A stretch of 35,797 bases of DNA from an uncultured Acetatifactor sp. (lineage in GTDB: Bacteria > Bacillota > Clostridia > Lachnospirales > Lachnospiraceae): contig CAJUJU010000043.1 of assembly GCA_910586835.1 (NCBI GenBank), positions 1 through 35,797 on the forward strand, in the 5' to 3' direction. Below the pieces are notes generated by a model that searched no databases, was not told where the DNA came from, and saw nothing but the letters and a program-made list of their open reading frames with translations. Positions 1 through 6,168 of this stretch are shown one piece after another. Numbering within the stretch: the stretch's first letter is position 1; each line of letters starts with the position of its first letter. The translations under genes were made by a program, and so were the position numbers.

Positions 1-860
1 AGGTCATATCCCCACACTGTCCCCTCCGCCTTCAGTCTGTTCATATAAGTGTCGATAAACTGGATTGCCGGATACACATTATACTTGGGATTTCTCAAAA
101 AGCCCAGCAGAAGCTCCATGGCACAGTTGCCCGCTCCTCTGCCCATTGACGCGTAGGTTGCGTCCAGCCAGTCCACACCGTCCCCCACCGCCTCGATGGT
201 ATTGGCAAAGGCCAGCTGCTGATTGTTGTGGGCATGAATTCCCACCTTCTTTCCATATTTGACAGCCACATTCAGGAAGGTATCCGCCAGACGTGCGATC
301 TGTTCCGGATACATTGCGCCGTAGCTGTCAACGATATAGAATACCTCCGCCGGGGTCTGTCCCAGAATATCCAGGGCAACCTTCAGTTCCCCCTCCTGGG
401 CGTTGGAAACCGCCATGATATTACAGCTGACCTCGTAGCCTTTTCCGGCTGCATCCTCGATCATATCCACCGCGGCAGGAATGGTATTCAGATAGGTGGC
501 CACACGGATCAGGTCGATGGGGCTGTCCGCACGGTTGATAATATCCGTCTTATAGTCACAGCGCCCCACATCCGCCATGACGCTGATCTTCAGATCGGTG
601 GCGTTTTCTCCCACGATGGCGCGGATGTCCTCATCATTGCTGAACTTCCACTTACCGAATTTATTTACGTCAAATATCTCCTTCGACGCCTTATAACCAA
701 ACTCCATATAATCTACGCCGGCCCGCAGATTTGCCAGATAAAGCGCCTTTACGAAATCGTCCTTAAAATAAAAATCATTCACCAGGCCTCCGTCCCGCAG
801 GGTGGCGTCCACCACCTTCACATCAGGCCGATAGGCGATCAGGCTGGATATTTCCTTCAT
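1..860 (-). CDS. DRE-TIM aldolase-like protein (HMGL/4-hydroxy-2-oxovalerate aldolase type), 3' end missing
   Basis: The reading frame runs from ATG at 860 to the window edge without a stop, so only the first 286 codons are present. The start is fixed by AGGAGT seven bases upstream. Near the N-terminus it reads DATLRDGG, the metal-binding signature of the HMG-CoA lyase / isopropylmalate synthase / 4-hydroxy-2-oxovalerate aldolase TIM barrels. Further in it has GIHAHNNQQLAFANT, which carries the paired metal-binding histidines. These features support a divalent-metal aldolase or Claisen-type lyase. The substrate cannot be read from the sequence, and I see no isopropylmalate or homocitrate synthase specific features. 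It stands alone behind its own promoter at 916-944. The family call is firm; the reaction is unknown. Confidence 0.85.
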   Translation of the reverse strand, partial: MKEISSLIAYRPDVKVVDATLRDGGLVNDFYFKDDFVKALYLANLRAGVDYMEFGYKASKEIFDVNKFGKWKFSNDEDIRAIVGENATDLKISVMADVGRCDYKTDIINRADSPIDLIRVATYLNTIPAAVDMIEDAAGKGYEVSCNIMAVSNAQEGELKVALDILGQTPAEVFYIVDSYGAMYPEQIARLADTFLNVAVKYGKKVGIHAHNNQQLAFANTIEAVGDGVDWLDATYASMGRGAGNCAMELLLGFLRNPKYNVYPAIQFIDTYMNRLKAEGTVWGYD

Positions 861-915
861 ACTTACTCCTCATTTCCGCGCCGCCTTCTCTCCCGTCAGT
901 CAACGCACTGTCCTA

Positions 916-944
916 AGTTTAACAGTTTAAAGTGTAAAAGTCAA
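916..944 (-). promoter_or_regulatory. Sigma-A type promoter for the aldolase-like gene
   Basis: On the minus strand TTGACT (939-944) and TAAACT (916-921) are separated by exactly 17 bases. It lies about 55 bases upstream of the ATG at 860 and just after the radical SAM stop at 953, which makes the aldolase-like gene an independent transcription unit. Read by eye. Confidence 0.65.
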
Positions 945-952
945 CCTTTTTC

Positions 953-1822
953 TCAAAACAGTGTCAGCTGCTCGCCCACCCCTTTTTCCTCAAAGGCATG
1001 TAGCCAGGCATAGAGCTTTTCCGGATTACTGACCATCCCTGCCCTTTGGCATTCCTCCCGCACCAGCCGGTCCAGATAAGCCCGGTTGGGGGAGGGAATC
1101 TCATAGGCGTCCCCATAGGTGCGGATATATCGCTCCTTCACCCCCGGGAAATGCTGATCCAGCTTTCCGTAAAAATACTGTCTGTCTCCATCCCGCAGCG
1201 TGACCCCGGTTCCAAATGTCAGAATGCCGTAAACTTCCGCCGCCTTACACGCCTCCAGAAGTCCTCTGATATTCTCCTCCGTATCGTTGATAAAGGGCAG
1301 GATGGGTGTCATCCACACAACGGTGGGAATCCCCTCCTCCCGCAGAATATGCAGCACCTGGATTCGTCTGCTTGTGGGACAGACATTGGGCTCGATCACC
1401 CCGCACAAGGCATCGTCAAAGGTGGTGAGGGTGATCTGCACCACACATTTGGTCTTTCGGTGGATGCTGCGCAGCAGGTCCAGATCCCGCAGAATCCGGT
1501 CGGATTTGGTCTGGATGGCCAGCCCGAAGCCATATTCGTCGATCAGCTCCAGGCAGCGCCTGGTGAGCCCCAGCTTCTCCTCCAGATGCAGATAGGGATC
1601 GCTCATGGCCCCGGTTCCGATCATACACCGCTTCCGCTTTCTGCGCAGCGCCTGCTCCAGAAGCTCCGGCGCGTTTCTCTTCACCTCGATATCCTCAAAG
1701 GCATGGTGCATCTGATAACAGGTGCTCCTGGCGTCACAGTAGATGCAGCCGTGGGAACACCCCCGATAGATATTCATTCCATTCTGTGCCGAAAGGATCG
1801 ACTTTGCCTCAACCTCATGCAT
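953..1822 (-). CDS. SPL-family radical SAM protein
   Basis: A 289-residue protein starting MHEVEAKSILSAQNGMN, followed at residues 22-29 by CSHGCIYC. That is the CX3CX2C signature that ligates the radical-SAM [4Fe-4S] cluster. The early 'KSIL' and 'NIYRGCSHGCIYCDAR' stretches resemble the spore photoproduct lyase-like / Rv2578c family of stand-alone radical SAM proteins, whose substrates are mostly unknown. A true spore photoproduct lyase would be longer with different flanking motifs, so I do not call it SplB. The frame stays open upstream to 1870. I prefer ATG 1822 because a GGAAAAG element precedes it and it lies next to the HAD stop at 1815. ATG 1834 is the alternative. It follows the HAD gene directly and is probably cotranscribed with it. 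Confidence 0.82.
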   Translation of the reverse strand: MHEVEAKSILSAQNGMNIYRGCSHGCIYCDARSTCYQMHHAFEDIEVKRNAPELLEQALRRKRKRCMIGTGAMSDPYLHLEEKLGLTRRCLELIDEYGFGLAIQTKSDRILRDLDLLRSIHRKTKCVVQITLTTFDDALCGVIEPNVCPTSRRIQVLHILREEGIPTVVWMTPILPFINDTEENIRGLLEACKAAEVYGILTFGTGVTLRDGDRQYFYGKLDQHFPGVKERYIRTYGDAYEIPSPNRAYLDRLVREECQRAGMVSNPEKLYAWLHAFEEKGVGEQLTLF

Positions 1823-2645
1823 ACTTTTCCGCATGACCGGCCAGCCAGCGGGCCACTCCGTCCTCCTCATTGCTGCCGATGACGCCGGTAGCCCTGGCCT
1901 TTAATTCCTCCACCCCATTGGCCACCGCATAGCATTCGTCGGACTCCTCAAACAGAGGAATGTCGTTCACCGCGTCTCCGAAAGACACCACCCGGTCACA
2001 GTTCCACAGCTTTTTCAGTGCCCTGACCGCCTCCGCCTTGGAAGCCTTTGCAGGCATAATCTCCAGCCAGAACTCCGGGCGGTACAGCTCCCGCTGCAAA
2101 GTACAGCGAAATCTTCCATCCCGGGAAAGCAGGTCGTAAACGGGCTGCAGCTCTTCTTTCTCCCCGATGCAGGTAAAGTAAAAGACCTTCCCGTCATACA
2201 GCTCTCTGTCGTCCCTGAGAGGACGTTTTCTGGGATCCTCCGGCCGCCTGCTCAGATAATGCCGGCAGCCCTCACACTCTGTGCCAGTGACCCAGGATAA
2301 CTTTTCCACTCCGTATACATATGCATAGACAAGAGGGTTGATTTGCCGCTCCATCAGAAGTCCCCTGACCTTTTGTATCTCCTCCGCCTGAAAATACAGC
2401 TCCGAAAGCATTTCCCCCGTGGCCGGATTGATGATAAAGGCGCCGTTATAGACAATCACGGGGATGTTGGTTGACAGCCCCTTTGCCACCACTGACGCGG
2501 ACACCAGAGATCTGGCCGTCGCATAGGTAAACAGCATTCCTTCCTCCACCAGACGGTTTATGGTTCGGGTACTGTATGGACTGATTCTGTCATGGGTGTT
2601 CAGCAGAGTGCCGTCCAGATCGGTTACATAAAGAGTTCTACCCAT
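1815..2645 (-). CDS. HAD-IIB (Cof-like) phosphatase
   Basis: A 276-residue haloacid dehalogenase phosphatase. Motif I is DLDGTLLNT at residues 8-16, with the nucleophilic Asp first. Motif II is the Thr/Ser region TYATARS. Motif IV is SFGDAVNDIPLF near the C-terminus, the GDxxND form typical of the Cof/YidA sugar-phosphate phosphatases with a C2B cap. The substrate is probably a small phosphorylated metabolite but cannot be assigned. ATG 2645 is chosen over in-frame upstream codons because GGAGG sits nine bases before it and because MGRTLYVTDLDG is the family's usual beginning. The stop overlaps the region where the radical SAM gene begins, and the ABC-F gene ends 52 bases upstream, so the three probably form one transcription unit. 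Confidence 0.88.
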   Translation of the reverse strand: MGRTLYVTDLDGTLLNTHDRISPYSTRTINRLVEEGMLFTYATARSLVSASVVAKGLSTNIPVIVYNGAFIINPATGEMLSELYFQAEEIQKVRGLLMERQINPLVYAYVYGVEKLSWVTGTECEGCRHYLSRRPEDPRKRPLRDDRELYDGKVFYFTCIGEKEELQPVYDLLSRDGRFRCTLQRELYRPEFWLEIMPAKASKAEAVRALKKLWNCDRVVSFGDAVNDIPLFEESDECYAVANGVEELKARATGVIGSNEEDGVARWLAGHAEKYA

Positions 2646-2697
2646 CCTGAAATTCCTCCAGTTGTGTAAACGCCGCGCCCATGGCGGACGCCGCTCC

Positions 2698-4755
2698 TCA
2701 TTCCTGCATCTCCTCCAGAGCCGTCTCCGTCTCCAGCATCCGTTCCAGCAGGCTCTCCTGGTTCTTTTCCTCGGCATCAATGCCGTCCTGAATCTCCATA
2801 AGCCTGGGATAATTGCTGGCCAGCGCCGGATCCAGAAGCATCATCTTAAGCTCTGCCAGCTTTTCCTCGCTCTCAGAGAGCTGCCGCTCATACTTTTCCA
2901 GCTGGCTCTGCAGTCTGGAGCGTATTTTCCCCGGATTATAGTACGTCTTTTTATCGAACACATCCGAAAGCGTGGGATTCCCCGCCCCTACGGTTCCCTG
3001 TATCCCGGCAGCGCCCGCGGCCCCTGCCGGATCCTGGTTCTGCGGCCCTGGGGCTTTGCCGGACTTTCCCGCCGGGCCATCCTGCCCGGCTGTCCCGGCC
3101 TTTCCGGCCCCGATTCTGCTTCCCGTCAGTCCGGCCGCCTCCCGCTGCTTCTCGTTCAGATAGTCCTCATAATTCATATTGTACTGCTTCACCTGATCCT
3201 GAGAAAATTCCAGAACCCCTGTGGCGATCCTGCTGATAAAATACCGGTCGTGGGAGACGAACAGCACCGTGCCCTCGTACTCGTTCAACATACGCTCCAG
3301 CGCTTCCTTGCCCACGATATCCATATGGTTGGTAGGCTCGTCCAAAATCAGCAGATTGGGCCTGGTCTGCAGCATTTTACAGAGGGAAAGGCGCACCTTC
3401 TCGCCGCCAGACAGCTGTCCCATTTTTTTCAGCACATCCTCCTGCGAAAACAGAAAGCCTCCCAGAGCGCTGCGCACTTCCTCCCGCAGATAATTCGGAT
3501 ACGCCTCCCAGAAATTATCCAGCACTGTCTGCTCCGGATCCGCATCGTCCTGCACCGCCTTCTGCTGGTCAAAGTAGCCCCACTCCACATTCTGTCCGAA
3601 TTTATACTCGCCTCCCAGGGCAGGCAGCGCTCCGATCAGTGTCTTGAGCAGCGTGGATTTTCCCTTTCCGTTCTCTCCGATAATGGCGAGACGCTCTTTT
3701 TTCTGCAGCAGAAAGGATACCTCTCCCAGCGCAAAGTCATAGCCGATGACCAACTTCTTTGCCTGAATCACATTGGTATAGCTCTCCGTCCTGGGGGTAT
3801 ATCTGGCGTGAAAGGCCCTGGTGTCAAACCGCCGGGGCTTCTCAATCTTTACCATATGCTCGATGGCCATGCGCTTGGAATGAGTAGCTGCCACCTTGCT
3901 GGGCGTATTTTTCCACTTCTCAATCCAGTCCGTGAGCCGCTTGATCTCCTTCTGCTGCTCTTCATAGTCCTTTTCCTGCTTGACCAGCTCTTCTTCCTTC
4001 TGCTTCATAAAGGCTGTGTAATTGCCGGGATAACGCTTTATCCTGTGATATTCGATCTCATAGGTCACATCGATGACCTTATCCAGAAACATACGGTCAT
4101 GGGAGACGATGACCACCGCCTTGTCGTAGGTCTTCAGATATCCCTCCAGCCATTCGATGGTAGGCAGGTCCAGATGGTTGGTGGGCTCGTCCAGCAGCAT
4201 GATATCCGGTCTCCCCAGCAGAAGCTTGATAAAGGCCACCTTGGTCTGCTGACCGCCGGAAAAGCTGCCGATGGGACGTTTCAAATCCTCCAGCCCAAAC
4301 CCGAACCGCTGGAACATGATCTCCATGTCCTGCCTCCAGGAATACCCCCGCAGTGCCTCCATCTTTCTCTGCAGGCTGTCATATTCCCCCAGAATCTGTC
4401 TGCTGTCCGAGCTCTTCATCTGCTCCTCCAGCTCATTCATGCGCTTCTCACAGGCAAAAACAGGAGCAAAGACCTTCTTGATCTCCTCCTCCACAGTCAC
4501 CTCTCTGTCCGCAAAATTCACCTGGCGCAGGAAACCGATCTCCTGTTTTCCCGCTGTGGTAATGCCGCACTCCTCATCGCTGTCCGGGTTATTCATCTGA
4601 ATATCTCCTGCGATCAGCTTGAACAGCGTGGTCTTTCCGCAGCCGTTTCTGCCCACAACAGCTATTTTTTCATTGTCATGTATCTCAAAATTCACATCCT
4701 GCAGTATGGTGTCCGCACCAAACTGCACCAATGCATGCCTGATCTGATATCTCAT
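2698..4755 (-). CDS. ABC-F family ATPase with collagen-like linker (YdiF/Uup-like)
   Basis: A 685-residue soluble tandem ABC protein without membrane segments, as expected of ABC-F translation factors that bind the ribosomal E site. Domain 1 has Walker A GRNGCGKTT (35-43), signature SGGQQ and Walker B LLDEPTNHLD. A charged linker (P-site tRNA interaction motif) follows. Domain 2 has GENGKGKST, LSGGEKVRLSL and LILDEPTNHMD. Residues about 545-594 form an imperfect Gly-X-Y tract, and then a coiled-coil C-terminal domain of about 90 residues follows as in Uup/YdiF. Start ATG 4755 has GGAG seven bases upstream. The frame is open to 4965, but that extension would run through the tRNA. No resistance-type role can be assigned. 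The tRNA-Leu terminator sits only 36 bases before the start with no clear promoter in between. Confidence 0.9.
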   Translation of the reverse strand: MRYQIRHALVQFGADTILQDVNFEIHDNEKIAVVGRNGCGKTTLFKLIAGDIQMNNPDSDEECGITTAGKQEIGFLRQVNFADREVTVEEEIKKVFAPVFACEKRMNELEEQMKSSDSRQILGEYDSLQRKMEALRGYSWRQDMEIMFQRFGFGLEDLKRPIGSFSGGQQTKVAFIKLLLGRPDIMLLDEPTNHLDLPTIEWLEGYLKTYDKAVVIVSHDRMFLDKVIDVTYEIEYHRIKRYPGNYTAFMKQKEEELVKQEKDYEEQQKEIKRLTDWIEKWKNTPSKVAATHSKRMAIEHMVKIEKPRRFDTRAFHARYTPRTESYTNVIQAKKLVIGYDFALGEVSFLLQKKERLAIIGENGKGKSTLLKTLIGALPALGGEYKFGQNVEWGYFDQQKAVQDDADPEQTVLDNFWEAYPNYLREEVRSALGGFLFSQEDVLKKMGQLSGGEKVRLSLCKMLQTRPNLLILDEPTNHMDIVGKEALERMLNEYEGTVLFVSHDRYFISRIATGVLEFSQDQVKQYNMNYEDYLNEKQREAAGLTGSRIGAGKAGTAGQDGPAGKSGKAPGPQNQDPAGAAGAAGIQGTVGAGNPTLSDVFDKKTYYNPGKIRSRLQSQLEKYERQLSESEEKLAELKMMLLDPALASNYPRLMEIQDGIDAEEKNQESLLERMLETETALEEMQE
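2974..3123 (-). repeat. Collagen-like Gly-X-Y coding tract inside the ABC-F gene
   Basis: About 50 codons with glycine at nearly every third position. They are rich in Ala, Pro and Lys (for example GKAGTAGQDGPAGKSGKA), with a few breaks in phase. The tract joins the second ATPase domain to the C-terminal coiled coil. The DNA is visibly more C-rich on the plus strand than the rest of the gene. Confidence 0.7.
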
Positions 4756-4791
4756 ATTTTTACTCCAATTCGATGATCCGCCCCAGAACGG

Positions 4792-4832
4792 AAAAATGCG
4801 ACAGATACTGGCAATCTGCCATATCTGTCGCA
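4792..4832 (-). terminator. Intrinsic terminator of tRNA-Leu, lying in the ABC-F leader
   Basis: Arms TGCGACAGATA (4797-4807 on the plus strand) and TATCTGTCGCA (4822-4832) pair perfectly over 11 bp. Inside them TGGCA/TGCCA extends the stem across a one-base bulge, leaving a three-base loop. On the minus strand the hairpin is followed by five T residues (4792-4796). It begins ten bases after the tRNA 3' end. Confidence 0.85.
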
Positions 4833-4842
4833 CCTGGTTTTC

Positions 4843-4925
4843 TGCCGGCAGCGGGACTTGAACCCGCACGTTGTTGCCAACAACAGATTTTGAGTCTGCC
4901 TCGTCTGCCATTCCGACACGCCGGC
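4843..4925 (-). tRNA. tRNA-Leu (anticodon CAA)
   Basis: An 83-nucleotide class II tRNA on the minus strand. The acceptor arm GCCGGCG pairs with TGCCGGC through seven pairs including one G-U. The T arm is GCGGG-TTCAAGT-CCCGC. The anticodon loop is CTCAAAA with CAA at plus-strand positions 4890-4892, reading UUG leucine codons. The long variable arm (TGTTG/CAACA) is the leucine/serine class feature. The discriminator base is A, and CCA is not encoded. A promoter lies at 4956-4984 and a terminator at 4792-4832, so it is a single-tRNA unit. Confidence 0.95.
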
Positions 4926-4955
4926 ATGCCTGAATACTTCTTTGATAACGGATAC

Positions 4956-4984
4956 ATTTTAACATAAAACCTGCTTATTGGCAA
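4956..4984 (-). promoter_or_regulatory. Promoter of tRNA-Leu
   Basis: On the minus strand TTGCCA (4979-4984) and TAAAAT (4956-4961) have a 17-base spacer. The predicted transcription start falls about 20 bases before the mature tRNA 5' end at 4925. It is divergent from, and only 17 bases away from, the lipoprotein promoter at 5002. Confidence 0.7.
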
Positions 4985-5001
4985 GCAAATTATGCAAATT
5001 C

Positions 5002-5030
5002 TTGCGTTTTTCTGTTTTTCGTGTTATAAT
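5002..5030 (+). promoter_or_regulatory. Extended -10 promoter of the lipoprotein gene
   Basis: TTGCGT (5002-5007), a 17-base spacer and a perfect TATAAT (5025-5030). TG at 5022-5023 makes it an extended -10. It lies 44 bases before the ATG at 5074. Confidence 0.75.
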
Positions 5031-5073
5031 GCAACTGTTTTTATAATTGAACCAAAAAGGAGGAACTACTATT

Positions 5074-6000
5074 ATGAAGAAAAAAATTCTGGCATTAACT
5101 CTGTCACTTGTGATGGCAGTGGGATTTTCGGCCTGCGGCAATCAGTCCGTGGACTCCCAGGGGGGCGGACGTCCGGAGTCTTCCGGCACACCGTCTGACC
5201 AGTCCGATGCCGCACAGCCTTCCGATTCGCAGGAATCATCCGATGCACAGCAGCCTTCCGAAGAGGGCATGACGCTGACGGACTGGTATGATACCGAGGA
5301 TCGCAAGACACTGGAGACCACCATCAACAATATGTTCGCAAATCAGGGACTGACCTTCTCTATCTCAGTGGAGGAACCGGACACCATCATCTACAATTAT
5401 CAGTATACGGACGAATTCAATCTGGACGGACTGAGTCAGGAGGATATCGACACCTACTTCAATTCATCCATGAGCAGTACCGCTCCCACTCTGGTCAACG
5501 ATATCGCCACCTACAAAACCACATATGGCGTTCCCTTGACCACCATCCGTATGAATTACCTGAACGTGGACGGTTCTGTTGTCTACTCTGCCGACATTGA
5601 CGAAAACTGGGAGGCATCCGCTCCTTCTGAAGATACTCCTTCCTCTGTGAGCGCTTACGACAGCCTCCAGGCTTGGGCAGAATCCGATGAGGCAGCGCTT
5701 GCCGCCGAAGCCACAAATGAGATCATCGCCTCCACCGGACTTACTGTAAAGTTTGCAGCGGACGGGAATACACTTGTATATGAATATTATGCATCCGATT
5801 CCCTGGGTCTGGATTCCCAGTCCCCGGAAGAGCTTGCAACCGCCTTCGAGCCTGTGGTGGATCAGTACCGCAGCTCCATCTCTTCCCTGTTTGACGAGTT
5901 CGAGAGCAACTTCGGCTTCAATCTTGACGGCATACGCTTTGTCTTCTACTCGGAGGACGGAAGCAAAGAACTTTTCTCCTCTGAAATTCCAAACGAGTAA
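5074..6000 (+). CDS. Secreted lipoprotein with two similar domains (DUF4854-like)
   Basis: A 308-residue exported lipoprotein. MKKKILALTLSLVMAVGFSACG is a type II signal peptide with lipobox FSAC. A Ser/Gln/Pro/Asp-rich spacer of about 45 residues comes next, then two domains of about 100 residues with the same plan. Each has a Glu/Ala-rich helix (DRKTLETTINNMFANQGLTFSISVE and DEAALAAEATNEIIASTGLTVKFA), a 'tiiYnYqY/tLVYEYYA' strand, a second helix, then 'YGVPLTTIRMNYLNVDGSVVYS' and 'FGFNLDGIRFVFYSEDGSKELFS'. I recall such repeats as DUF4854 of Lachnospiraceae lipoproteins, but this is from memory. Function unknown. ATG 5074 follows AAGGAGG (5057-5063), which rules out the upstream in-frame ATG 5047. 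It is monocistronic with a terminator at 6046-6087. Confidence 0.85.
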   Translation: MKKKILALTLSLVMAVGFSACGNQSVDSQGGGRPESSGTPSDQSDAAQPSDSQESSDAQQPSEEGMTLTDWYDTEDRKTLETTINNMFANQGLTFSISVEEPDTIIYNYQYTDEFNLDGLSQEDIDTYFNSSMSSTAPTLVNDIATYKTTYGVPLTTIRMNYLNVDGSVVYSADIDENWEASAPSEDTPSSVSAYDSLQAWAESDEAALAAEATNEIIASTGLTVKFAADGNTLVYEYYASDSLGLDSQSPEELATAFEPVVDQYRSSISSLFDEFESNFGFNLDGIRFVFYSEDGSKELFSSEIPNE

Positions 6001-6045
6001 GGCGAATGCACAACCGCCTGACTCCCTGTTAGAAGAAAGTAACAT

Positions 6046-6087
6046 AAAAAACCCCGGCAGCATTTCCGCTGTCCGGGGGTTTTTTCT
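6046..6087. terminator. Bidirectional intrinsic terminator between the lipoprotein gene and pckA
   Basis: CCCCGGCAG and CTGTCCGGGG pair around an eight-base loop with one bulged base. The stem is flanked by an A-run (6046-6051) and a T-run (6080-6085), so a U-tract follows it on either strand. It sits between two convergent genes. Confidence 0.8.
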
Positions 6088-6123
6088 ATTTCATAATTCA
6101 TACGAAACTACATCGCAGCCAGG

Positions 6124-6166
6124 GAAGAATGCGAAGCATTCTTCGAATTGCCTCGAAGGGGCAATT
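6124..6166. repeat. Two adjacent perfect hairpins downstream of pckA
   Basis: Arms GAAGAATGC (6124-6132) and GCATTCTTC (6136-6144) are perfect with a GAA loop. Immediately after, AATTGCC (6146-6152) and GGCAATT (6160-6166) are perfect with a seven-base loop, followed on the plus strand by TTTT. Read from pckA on the minus strand there is no U-tract after them, so they may act as mRNA 3'-end structures or as a plus-strand terminator. Confidence 0.6.
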
Positions 6167-6168
6167 TT

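Noticed and set aside
953..1822. Spore photoproduct lyase (SplB)
   Set aside because: The CX3CX2C motif and N-terminus resemble the wider family, but I see no specific SplB residues such as the C-terminal hydrogen-donor cysteine context.
2698..4755. Antibiotic-resistance ABC-F (for example Vga, Lsa or OptrA type)
   Set aside because: The C-terminal coiled coil and general pattern fit YdiF/Uup housekeeping types. The interdomain linker alone cannot prove resistance.
2662..4776. A 704-codon open frame on the plus strand, opposite the ABC-F gene
   Set aside because: It is the antisense shadow of a clearly recognised ABC-F protein. It has no domain, no ribosome-binding site and a composition that mirrors the real gene.
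4756..4965. A longer ABC-F protein with 70 more residues
   Set aside because: The extension translates straight through the tRNA-Leu and its terminator. ATG 4755 has a good ribosome-binding site and gives the family N-terminus.
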